From contig NZ_AQWU01000061.1 in NCBI RefSeq assembly GCF_000376265.1, positions 1-62,194 on the forward strand: a stretch of 62,194 nucleotides of DNA, written 5' to 3'. Origin of the DNA: Thermus igniterrae ATCC 700962 (lineage in GTDB: Bacteria > Deinococcota > Deinococci > Deinococcales > Thermaceae). Made by a program: the position numbers and the translations under genes. Positions 9,741 through 16,762 of the stretch are shown here, piece by piece; position 1 is the stretch's first letter; each line of letters opens with the position of its first letter. The notes below the pieces were generated by a model. That model saw nothing but the letters and a program-made list of their open reading frames with translations, did no database searches and was not told the DNA's origin.

Positions 9741-11007
9741 AGGGGGTAAGCCGGTGCCGGTCCCGGGGGAAGGCCCGGGCGTAGCGCACGTTGGGCAGGC
9801 CCAGGAGCTTTTGCGTGAGGCGCTCGGCCCCGATGGCGAAGCCCCCGTGGGGGGGCATGCCGTACTTGAACACCTCCAGGTAGCCCCTGAACCCCTCGGG
9901 GTCCATGCCCTTGGCCTCTAGGCTTTGCAAAAGCTCCTCGTGGCGGTGAATGCGCTGGCCACCTGAGGTGATCTCCAGGCCACGGAAGAGGAGGTCAAAG
10001 CTGCGGGTGGTGCCGTCCGCCTCGGGGTAGGTGTAGAAGGGGCGCACGCTCCTGGGGTAGCGGGTGATGAAGACCCAATCAGAGCCCCAACGCTCCCTGA
10101 CGTACTGGCCCAGGAGCCTTTCCGCCTCCTCGGAGAGGTCCTGGCCCACGGGGTAGCCCAGCTCCTCCCTCAGGAGGCGGCGGGCCTCGGCGTGGCTCAG
10201 GCGGGGGATGTCCTTGGGGAAGGAGGGCCATTCTGCCCCCAGGAGGCGGATCTCGTGGCCGGCGGCGGTGAGGGCCTCCTCCAGCATCTCCTGGAGGAGG
10301 CCTTCCTCCAGGTCCATGAGCTCCTCCTCCCCGGTGATGAAGCCCATCTCCACGTCCAGGGAGAGGTACTCGTTGAGGTGGCGGCTGGTGTTGTGCTCCT
10401 CCATGCGCCACACCGGGGCCACCTCGTAGACCCGCTCAAAGACCCCCACCATGATCTGCTTGTAGAGCTGGGGGGACTGGGCCAGGTAGGCCCGCTTTTC
10501 AAAGTAGTCCACCCCGAAGAGGCCAGAACCCCCCTCGGCCCCCGCCCGCACCACCTTGGGGGTGAAGATCTCCGTGAAGTCCTGCCGGTCCAGGTAGCGG
10601 CGGAAGCCCCGCACCAGGGCGGCCTGAACCCTGAGGGGGGCGCGGGCCTTTTCCCCCCGGAGGGTCACGTAGCGGTACTCCAGGAGGGTGTCGGGGTGGG
10701 CCCGCCACTCCTCCTTGGGGATCTCCACCGGGGTGGGCTCCAGGGCCGGGGAGAGGACCTCTATCTCCCGGGCCTGGACCTCGAGGCCCCCCGGGGCCTT
10801 GGTGCTTTCCACCACCCGCCCCCGCACCCGCAGGCTGGACTCAGGGAGGGGTAGCCTCTGCCCTCCCGTTACCACCTGGACCACGCCGCTTCGGTCCCTG
10901 AGGAGGAGGAACTGGACTTTGCCCAGGTCCCGCCGCCAGTGGAGGAAGCCCCAAAGCTCCACCTCTTCGCCGATGTGTGCCTTCAGGTCCCGTACCAGAA
11001 CGCGCAT
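9739..11007 (-). CDS. aspS2: Archaeal-type (non-discriminating) aspartyl-tRNA synthetase, AspRS2
   Basis: A class II tRNA synthetase of 422 residues, much shorter than the ~580-residue bacterial AspRS because the GAD insertion domain is missing. An OB-fold anticodon domain occupies roughly residues 1-100, and motif 2 (VYEVAPVWRMEEHNTSRHLNEY) and motif 3 (GGFAIGAERL) follow. T. thermophilus is known to carry such a second AspRS, which charges both tRNA-Asp and tRNA-Asn; the Asp-tRNA-Asn is then amidated by GatCAB to make asparagine. ATG 11007 follows AAGGAGG. It is transcribed from a near-consensus promoter through a leader with a large hairpin. Confidence 0.93.
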   Translation of the reverse strand: MRVLVRDLKAHIGEEVELWGFLHWRRDLGKVQFLLLRDRSGVVQVVTGGQRLPLPESSLRVRGRVVESTKAPGGLEVQAREIEVLSPALEPTPVEIPKEEWRAHPDTLLEYRYVTLRGEKARAPLRVQAALVRGFRRYLDRQDFTEIFTPKVVRAGAEGGSGLFGVDYFEKRAYLAQSPQLYKQIMVGVFERVYEVAPVWRMEEHNTSRHLNEYLSLDVEMGFITGEEELMDLEEGLLQEMLEEALTAAGHEIRLLGAEWPSFPKDIPRLSHAEARRLLREELGYPVGQDLSEEAERLLGQYVRERWGSDWVFITRYPRSVRPFYTYPEADGTTRSFDLLFRGLEITSGGQRIHRHEELLQSLEAKGMDPEGFRGYLEVFKYGMPPHGGFAIGAERLTQKLLGLPNVRYARAFPRDRHRLTP

Positions 11008-11024
11008 CCTACCTCCTTCCTAAG

Positions 11025-11064
11025 CCTCGGCCCCCCCGGCCATGGGCGACCGGGGGGGCCGAGG
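11025..11064 (-). promoter_or_regulatory. Leader hairpin just upstream of the aspS2 ribosome site
   Basis: Perfect 15-bp inverted repeat (11025-11039 with 11050-11064) around a 10-nt loop. In the aspS2 transcript it ends 17 nt before the ATG, next to the AAGGAGG site. No T-run follows, so it is not a normal terminator. It may control translation or protect the 5' end. Confidence 0.7.
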
Positions 11065-11118
11065 ACCCTGCCCCCCGCTTAAGCGTTGTTGAGGCCATGC
11101 GGGCGCATGTTGCGCTCC

Positions 11119-11147
11119 AGTTTAGGGAAAGCGGTCCCCGGGGTCAA
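11119..11147 (-). promoter_or_regulatory. aspS2 promoter
   Basis: Minus-strand TTGACC (11147-11142), 17-nt spacer, TAAACT (11124-11119). The TGA stop of tatD lies inside the -35 hexamer. Predicted leader length is about 105 nt. Confidence 0.75.
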
Positions 11148-11899
11148 CCCCAGCGGAAGAGGGCGGCGGCGTTTTCGTCGGTGAGGGCCTCGGCCTCTGC
11201 CAGGCTTAGGCCCCGCACCTCGGCCAGCTTGGCCAGGGTGTGGCGCACGTAGTGGGGGCGGTTGCGCTTGCCCCGGTGGGGCTCGGGGGGGAGGAAGGGG
11301 GTGTCCGTCTCCACCAGGAGGCGGTCTGCAGGAAGCCTCTGGGCCACCTTCCGCAGGGCCTCGTTCTTCTTGTAGGTGAGGGGGCCCGCCAGGCTGAAGT
11401 AGGCCTCCACCTCGAGGCCCGCCGCCTCCAGGGCGGGGTGCCCCCCGAAGGCGTGGAGGACCACCCGCCTGGGCCGGTGGAGGCGGAGCCAGGCCGCCAG
11501 GTCCTCCTCCGCCTGGCCGTCTTTGCTCCGCACGTGGAGGACCAGGGGAAGCCCCAGCTCCTCGGCCAAGGCGGCCTGGAACTCCAGGGCCCGGAGCTGG
11601 GCCCTTTGGGTCTCGGGGGTCCAGTAGTAGTCCAGCCCCGTCTCCCCGATGGCCCGCACCCGGGGGTGTTTGGCGTAGTGGCGGAGGGCCTCCTCCACCT
11701 CGGGGGCCAGGAGGTGGGCGCTGGTGGGGTGGAGGCCCACCGCGGCGTAGACGTTCCCCTGGGCCAGGGCCAGGGTCTTTTCCCAGCGCCCCGGGTCCAC
11801 CCCCAGGGTGAGGACGGCCTTGAGCTCCCCCAGGTGGGCCTTAACCTCCTCCAGCTCGGCCTCTTCCAGGAAGTCCAGGTGGGCGTGGGTGTCGGTCAT
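11144..11899 (-). CDS. tatD: TatD-family metal-dependent hydrolase/DNase
   Basis: A 251-residue TIM-barrel hydrolase. Metal ligands are visible as THAHLD at the N-terminus, GETGLDYYW (Glu), LVLHVRSK (His), LHAFGGHP (His) and ETDTPFLPP (Asp). Family members are 3'-5' exonucleases implicated in DNA repair and quality control in the cytoplasm. A TAGACT followed by GGAGG upstream of ATG 11899 is a possible promoter and ribosome site. Its stop codon is embedded in the aspS2 -35 element, so the two genes are separate but tightly joined units. Confidence 0.92.
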   Translation of the reverse strand: MTDTHAHLDFLEEAELEEVKAHLGELKAVLTLGVDPGRWEKTLALAQGNVYAAVGLHPTSAHLLAPEVEEALRHYAKHPRVRAIGETGLDYYWTPETQRAQLRALEFQAALAEELGLPLVLHVRSKDGQAEEDLAAWLRLHRPRRVVLHAFGGHPALEAAGLEVEAYFSLAGPLTYKKNEALRKVAQRLPADRLLVETDTPFLPPEPHRGKRNRPHYVRHTLAKLAEVRGLSLAEAEALTDENAAALFRWG

Positions 11900-11961
11900 G
11901 GCGAAAACCGTCCTCCAGTCTACCGTGGCCAGGGCAACAGGCCCCTGACCCGGACGTCCTA

Positions 11962-11967
11962 TAAGGT
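11962..11967 (+). promoter_or_regulatory. -10 element 6 nt before the CrtC-like lipoprotein gene
   Basis: TATAAGGT contains TAAGGT ending 6 nt before ATG 11974, predicting a leaderless mRNA. No ribosome site is visible. Confidence 0.5.
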
Positions 11968-11973
11968 AAGGGC

Positions 11974-12960
11974 ATGCGGCGCCTCCTTTTCCTCCCCCTC
12001 CTCCTCGCAGCCTGCGCTCCGGCCCTCCTGGGTGTGGATCCCCAAAGGCTCCCTGAACCCCAGGACTGGGATCCCAGGCCTGCTCCCTTGGAGTGGTGGT
12101 ACGCCTCGGGTTGGGCCTATCCCTATGCCTTCCACTTCGCCTTCTTCAAGGCCTACGCGCCCCCTTCCTACCGCATCCTGGGCCTGCCGGGAAGTCTCTT
12201 CGGGGCCTTCCACGCCGCCCACCTGGCCCTCACGGACCTGCGCACCGGCGAGAGGCGCTTCCTGGAGGTGGCGGACCAGGACCTCTTTGCCCCTCGAGGC
12301 CAAGCCGAACCCGGTCCCAGGCTTTGGGTGGGCGACTGGCGCTTCTATCGGGAAGGAGGGGGCTTCCGCCTCCTGGCGGGCCCGGTGGACCTCCACTTCC
12401 TTCCCCTTAAGCCCCCCGTGGTCCATCCCCCCGGCTACTCGGGCACGGCGGAGACGGGCCGCATGTACTACCAGTCCTACACCCGTGCCGAGGCCTGGGG
12501 AAGGGTCCTGGGGGAAAGGGCCGAGGGGGAGGCCTGGCTGGACCACCAGTGGGGGGAGCAGCTCTCCGGGGTGTCCGCCACCTGGGACTGGTTCGGCCTC
12601 CATCTTTCCGACGGCTCCGAGCTCATGGCCTACCAGGTGAAGGACCGCGAGGGCAAGGTGGTCCAGGTCCTGGGAAGCCGGGTAGACCCCTTGGGGCGGG
12701 TGGAGCCCCTGGAGCTGACCTTCTTCCCCCTAGAGGCCTGGCAAAGTCCCTCGGGCCGCACCTACACCCTGGCCTGGCGGCTTAGGGGGCCTGCCCTGGA
12801 CCTGGTCCTCCGCCCCCTTTTCCTCGAGGGGGAGATCCTCTCCCGCACCACCCGGGTGGCCTACTGGGAGGGGCCGGTGGCCGGGGAAGGAACCCTCCTG
12901 GGCTACCCCGTGCGCGCCCGGGGGATGGGGGAGTTCGTGGCCGGCACCTGGCGCCCCTAA
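11974..12960 (+). CDS. Lipocalin-like (CrtC/AttH family) lipoprotein
   Basis: 328 residues with a lipoprotein signal peptide (LFLPLLLAACAP) whose lipobox cysteine would be near residue 14. The mature protein has the two-domain lipocalin-like organisation of carotenoid hydratase CrtC and AttH: an early PLEWWYASGW segment, DHQWGEQ in the middle, and the C-terminal barrel. CrtC adds water to carotenoids; AttH-type homologues are non-enzymatic envelope proteins. The lipid anchor points to the cell surface or periplasmic face. A true carotenoid hydratase is possible because Thermus is pigmented, but the window has no carotenoid genes. Confidence 0.8.
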   Translation: MRRLLFLPLLLAACAPALLGVDPQRLPEPQDWDPRPAPLEWWYASGWAYPYAFHFAFFKAYAPPSYRILGLPGSLFGAFHAAHLALTDLRTGERRFLEVADQDLFAPRGQAEPGPRLWVGDWRFYREGGGFRLLAGPVDLHFLPLKPPVVHPPGYSGTAETGRMYYQSYTRAEAWGRVLGERAEGEAWLDHQWGEQLSGVSATWDWFGLHLSDGSELMAYQVKDREGKVVQVLGSRVDPLGRVEPLELTFFPLEAWQSPSGRTYTLAWRLRGPALDLVLRPLFLEGEILSRTTRVAYWEGPVAGEGTLLGYPVRARGMGEFVAGTWRP

Positions 12961-12996
12961 ATGCGTTTGCTATACTAAAGGAGGTTTAGTGCCTGG

Positions 12997-13659
12997 GTGA
13001 TAGGTATGGGCTTACACGTGCTCGGCGTCAACGCATCGGCACGCGTGGACGGGTTTACGGCAGAGCTTTTGGATGCGGTATTGGCAGCGGCCAGGGCCAA
13101 GGGGGCCACCACCGAGCGCCTGGACCTGGTGCGCCACCCCTTTCCCTTTTGTGCGGGGAACTACTCCCTGGACCCCGCCGCCTGCGGCCCCGAGGCCTGC
13201 GTCCAGGGGCCCTGGGACGGGTTCGGCAAGGTGGCAGAGCGCATCTTGAATGCCGACGCCGTGGTTTTCGCCACCCCGGTTTACTGGTTCAGCGTCTCCG
13301 CCCGGATGAAGGCCCTCCTGGAGCGCATGACCTCCCTGGAGAACCAGGGCCTGCTGAACCTGGGCAAGCCCATGGCCCTCCTGGCGGTGGCCGAAGAGGA
13401 GGGGGCTTCCCAGGCCCTGGCGCAGATGCTCCTGCCCCTGGCCTACATGGGGTTTGTTCTGGCCCCCCTGGGCCTGGTCTACGCCCACCGCCGGGGGCTT
13501 TTGCGCCTTGAGGAAAACCCCGAGCTCCTGGAGGACGCCCGCATTGCCGGGGAGAACCTGGTGCTCCTGGCAGAGCGCCTCAAGGGCCAAGGCTTCCGCG
13601 AGCCCCTGCCCAGCTTCCACTACCGCCTGCCCCACCTGCCCGGGGTGGCGGCGGACTAG
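12997..13659 (+). CDS. NAD(P)H-dependent FMN reductase-like flavodoxin-fold protein
   Basis: 220 residues with a flavodoxin-like fold: the N-terminal GVNASARVDGFT phosphate loop, then FATPVYWFSVSARMKALLERM, typical of NADPH-dependent FMN reductases and iron-sulfur flavoproteins. Cysteines cluster near residues 48-68 (PFCAGNYS, ACGPEAC), as in iron-sulfur flavoproteins, although the full cluster motif is not certain. The GTG at 12997 is 12 nt after AAGGAGG; ATG 13006 is the alternative. A TATACT at 12971-12976 is a likely -10. It shares its CTAG stop with tsaB. Confidence 0.82.
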   Translation: MIGMGLHVLGVNASARVDGFTAELLDAVLAAARAKGATTERLDLVRHPFPFCAGNYSLDPAACGPEACVQGPWDGFGKVAERILNADAVVFATPVYWFSVSARMKALLERMTSLENQGLLNLGKPMALLAVAEEEGASQALAQMLLPLAYMGFVLAPLGLVYAHRRGLLRLEENPELLEDARIAGENLVLLAERLKGQGFREPLPSFHYRLPHLPGVAAD

Positions 13660-14195
13660 AGGTAAAGGGGCTCCACCCCCTCCCGAGCGAAGGGCCGGAG
13701 CTCATAGAGGGCCCTGGGGTCCGGGGGCGGGTCCAGGAGGAGGCCCCTTTGGGGTAGTTCCTCCGCCCTGAGCTTGCGGGGTGGGGCGGCCTCCACCGGC
13801 CTTCCCTCCCGTCTGGCGTAGGTGGCCCCGTAGTAGAGGCGGTTGCGGGCGGTGAAGAGGGGGGTGAGGGGGGGACCCCCTTCCTCCAGAAAGGGCCAGG
13901 CGGCGGCCAGGAGGGAGTTCACCCCGTAGGCCCGGGCCCCCTGGGCCAAGGCGATGCCCAGCCCCGCCGCCAGGGCGATGCGGATCCCGGTGTAGGAGCC
14001 GGGGCCCTCCCCCAGCACCAGGGTGCCGATCTCCTCCCGCCTTGCCCCCACCTCGGCAAGGAGTTCGTCCAGGAGGTCAAAGAGGGCTTCCTCGTGCCGT
14101 CTGCCCAGCCGCACCACCCGCCCCAGCCCCTCCCCTTCCCGGAAGAGGCCCAGGGCCAGGTAGGGGGTGGCGGTGTCCAGGGTCAGGGTCCACAC
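13656..14195 (-). CDS. tsaB: tRNA threonylcarbamoyladenosine biosynthesis protein TsaB
   Basis: 179 residues, an ASKHA-fold partner of TsaD needed for the t6A37 modification of ANN-decoding tRNAs. LTLDTATPYLALG at the N-terminus and GEGPGSYTGIRIALA near residue 65-80 are diagnostic. The reading frame stays open far upstream, but the protein clearly begins at the GTG of VWTLTLDT: a TATATT lies 7 nt before it, so the message is leaderless. It is somewhat shorter than the usual ~230 residues, with a trimmed C-terminal half. Confidence 0.9.
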   Translation of the reverse strand: MWTLTLDTATPYLALGLFREGEGLGRVVRLGRRHEEALFDLLDELLAEVGARREEIGTLVLGEGPGSYTGIRIALAAGLGIALAQGARAYGVNSLLAAAWPFLEEGGPPLTPLFTARNRLYYGATYARREGRPVEAAPPRKLRAEELPQRGLLLDPPPDPRALYELRPFAREGVEPLYL

Positions 14196-14202
14196 GGGAG
14201 GC

Positions 14203-14208
14203 AATATA
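14203..14208 (-). promoter_or_regulatory. tsaB -10 element (leaderless)
   Basis: Minus-strand TATATT ends 7 nt before the tsaB GTG. It diverges from the AOR -10 element 24 bp away. Confidence 0.6.
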
Positions 14209-14231
14209 CCCTGCTCCCCGGGCCTAAGGGG

Positions 14232-14237
14232 TAGCAT
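14232..14237 (+). promoter_or_regulatory. AOR-gene -10 element (leaderless)
   Basis: TAGCAT ends 6 nt before ATG 14244; no ribosome site is present. Confidence 0.5.
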
Positions 14238-14243
14238 GGGGGC

Positions 14244-16091
14244 ATGCCCAAGGGGTATCACGACCGCGTGGCCTTCGTGGACCTGTCCACGGGGCGCATC
14301 TGGTATGAGAGCTACGGGGAGGACTTCTGGCGCAAGTTCCTGGGGGGGCGGGCCCTGGCCGCCTACCTCCTCCTCAAGCACGTTCCCCAGGGGGCCGATC
14401 CCCTGGGCCCGGAGAACGCCCTGGTCTTCGCCCCCGGGGTGCTTACCGGCACCCCCATCTCCGGCTCGGGGCGCAACACCGTGGCCGCCAAAAGCCCCCT
14501 CACCGGGGGGTACGGCGACGCGGAGGGCGGGGGGTTCTTCGGGGCCGAGCTGAAGAATGCCGGCCTGGACGCCCTGGTGGTCCTGGGGCAGGCCGAGGCC
14601 CCGGTCTATTTGCACGTGGAGGGAGGAGAGGTGGCCCTCCACCCTGCCCCCCACCTCTGGGGCAAGGACCCCCTGGAGGTGGAAGCCCTCCTCAAGGAGG
14701 CCCACGGGGCTGGCACCCGGGTGGCCCAGATCGGCCTTGGGGGGGAGAACCGCGTCCTCACCGCCAACGTCATCCACGACCTGGCCCACTTCGCCGGAAG
14801 GGGAGGCCTGGGGGCGGTCATGGGGGCCAAGCGGCTCAAGGCGGTCTCCGCCCGGGCCAAGCGGGAGACCCTGCCCCCCTACCACGACCCCGCCCTCCTC
14901 AAGGAGCTGGCCCGGCGCATGGCCAAAGAGCGCATGGAGCGGGCGGCGGGCATGGTCACCATGGGCACCGTGGGTACGGTGAAGCCCTTCAACCTGCGGG
15001 GGGTCCTCCCCAGCCACAACTTCCAGGACGGCTTCCTGGAGGGCGCCGAGGCCCTGGACGGCACCAGCCTGGATGCCCTGGGCATCCGCATCGGCCGGGA
15101 CACCTGCTATGCCTGCGCCATCCGCTGCAAGCAGGTGGTGCGCATTGAGGGGACGGGCAAGTACGACGTGCGCCCGGAGTACGGGGGGCCGGAGTACGAG
15201 GGCCTGGGGGCCCTGGGCTCCACCTGCGGGGTGGTGGACCCCTATGCCGTCACCAAGGCCAACACCCTCTGCAACCAGTACGGCCTGGACGTGATTGGGG
15301 TGGGGGTCACCGTGGCTACGGCCATGGAGGCGGTGGAAAAGGGCTACCTGGATGACGAGGGCCTGGGCCTCCGCTTCGGCAACGGGGACGCCCTCATCGC
15401 CGCCATAGAGCGGCTGGCCAGGCGGGAGGGCCGCTTGGGGGAGCTTCTGGCCCTGGGGGCGCGGCGCCTGGCCGAGGCCATCGGCCACCCGGAGCTGGCC
15501 ATGCACGTGAAGGGCCAGGAGGTGCCCATGCACGACCCCCGGTTCAAGCGGGCCCTGGGGGTGGGGTATGCCGTGAGCCCCACGGGGGCCGACCACAACC
15601 ACAACCTCCACGACACCGCCTTCGCCAAGGAGGGGAGGTCCCTAAGGGAGCTTCGCTTCTACGGGGAGGACTTCGGGCCCCTGCCCATAGAGGACCTCTC
15701 CGAGGCCAAGGTGCGCATGCTCTGGACCAAGACCCGGGAGCGGGGCTTCGTGAACAGCCTGGTCATGTGTGACTTCGTCCCCTGGACCCCCGAGGAGTGG
15801 CAGGAGGCGGTCTACGCCGCCACCGGCTGGCGCCTTTCCCCTGAGGAGATGCTGGCCGTGGGGGAGCGCACCCTGCAGCTCACCCGGCTTTTCAACCTGC
15901 GGGAGGGGATTTCCCCGGAGGAGGACCGGCTTCCCGAGCGCTTCTTCCAGCCCTTCCGCAAGGGCAACCCCGAGGCGGGGCTTGACCCCCAGGCCTTCCA
16001 GGAGGCGGTCAGGGCCTACTGGCGGCTTGCGGGGTGGGAGGGTGGCGGGGTGGACCCTGAGCGGCTCCGCGCCCTAGGCCTTTCGGGCTAG
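14244..16091 (+). CDS. aor: Tungsten-containing aldehyde:ferredoxin oxidoreductase
   Basis: 615 residues. Oxidises aldehydes to acids, or the reverse, using a tungsto-bispterin cofactor and a [4Fe-4S] cluster. The N-terminal domain has the pterin-binding GGRALAAYL and SGSGRNTVAAKSPLTGGYG segments. Cluster cysteines are Cys288, Cys291 and Cys295 (DTCYACAIRC), the same spacing and numbering as the Pyrococcus enzyme, with a fourth candidate at Cys509 (VMCDF). Length matches the family. It stands alone here without a dedicated ferredoxin or pterin gene, so its physiological substrate is open. It shares a CTAG stop with the DUF58 gene. Confidence 0.93.
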   Translation: MPKGYHDRVAFVDLSTGRIWYESYGEDFWRKFLGGRALAAYLLLKHVPQGADPLGPENALVFAPGVLTGTPISGSGRNTVAAKSPLTGGYGDAEGGGFFGAELKNAGLDALVVLGQAEAPVYLHVEGGEVALHPAPHLWGKDPLEVEALLKEAHGAGTRVAQIGLGGENRVLTANVIHDLAHFAGRGGLGAVMGAKRLKAVSARAKRETLPPYHDPALLKELARRMAKERMERAAGMVTMGTVGTVKPFNLRGVLPSHNFQDGFLEGAEALDGTSLDALGIRIGRDTCYACAIRCKQVVRIEGTGKYDVRPEYGGPEYEGLGALGSTCGVVDPYAVTKANTLCNQYGLDVIGVGVTVATAMEAVEKGYLDDEGLGLRFGNGDALIAAIERLARREGRLGELLALGARRLAEAIGHPELAMHVKGQEVPMHDPRFKRALGVGYAVSPTGADHNHNLHDTAFAKEGRSLRELRFYGEDFGPLPIEDLSEAKVRMLWTKTRERGFVNSLVMCDFVPWTPEEWQEAVYAATGWRLSPEEMLAVGERTLQLTRLFNLREGISPEEDRLPERFFQPFRKGNPEAGLDPQAFQEAVRAYWRLAGWEGGGVDPERLRALGLSG

Positions 16092-16762
16092 AGGGGCTCC
16101 AGCACCCCCTGGCGCAGGAGGGCGGGCAGGGGCGGCTCCCCCACCTTAAGGAGGGTATAGCGCCCCCGCAGGAGGGCCAGGAGGCGCAGGGCCCGCAGGT
16201 GGGCCGCCAGGGCCTCCTGGTAGGCCCGCACCGCCTCCCGGTCCACGGGGAGGCTCTCCCCGGTCTCCACATCCTGCAGGAGGGCCTCCTCCAGGGGAGG
16301 GGAGAGCTCCAGGGGAGAGAGGATCTGCACCAGCACCACCCGCCGGGGGAGCACCCGGGCCCAGGGCAGGGGGTCCAGGCCGTCCGTGAGGAGGACCAGG
16401 GTGCCCCGGCCCGGGCGCAGGTCCTGGGGCCTTCCCCGCTCCAGGCGGGCCAGGGGGTCCTCCTGGCGGGCGATGCCCAGGAGAAGCCCCGCCACCCTCT
16501 CGGCGTAGGCCCCCTTGCCGTGGAGCCCCATGCTCTTGCTCTCGTCCAAGAAGAGGCGGAAGCGCCCCCTTTCCGGGGCGGTCTCCACCCGGGTGTAGAG
16601 CCTTCCCGTTTTGGCGTAGGCCCGCCAGTGCACCCGGCGCACCTCGTCCCCGGGGGCGTAGGGGCGGAGCTCAAAGAACTCCCCCCCGAGGCCCTTCCTC
16701 CGGGAAAGCCGCTCCCCGGGGTAGGGGAGGTAGGGCTTGGTGGCCAGGCGGTAGCGGGTCAT
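16088..16762 (-). CDS. DUF58-domain protein
   Basis: 224 residues with the DUF58 core: PYAPGDEVRRVHWRAYAKTG near residues 35-55, then a von Willebrand A-like half with LDESKSMG and VLLTDGLDPLPW. DUF58 proteins usually pair with MoxR-type AAA ATPases and work at the envelope; no such ATPase is beside it here. ATG 16762 overlaps the nrdJ stop as ATGA, so it is translated from the ribonucleotide reductase message. Why these two are coupled is not clear. Confidence 0.85.
   Translation of the reverse strand: MTRYRLATKPYLPYPGERLSRRKGLGGEFFELRPYAPGDEVRRVHWRAYAKTGRLYTRVETAPERGRFRLFLDESKSMGLHGKGAYAERVAGLLLGIARQEDPLARLERGRPQDLRPGRGTLVLLTDGLDPLPWARVLPRRVVLVQILSPLELSPPLEEALLQDVETGESLPVDREAVRAYQEALAAHLRALRLLALLRGRYTLLKVGEPPLPALLRQGVLEPL

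Noticed and set aside
14196-15611. The tsaB frame extending through the AOR gene
   Set aside because: Antisense to AOR; TsaB homologues begin at VWTLTLDT and a -10 element precedes that GTG.
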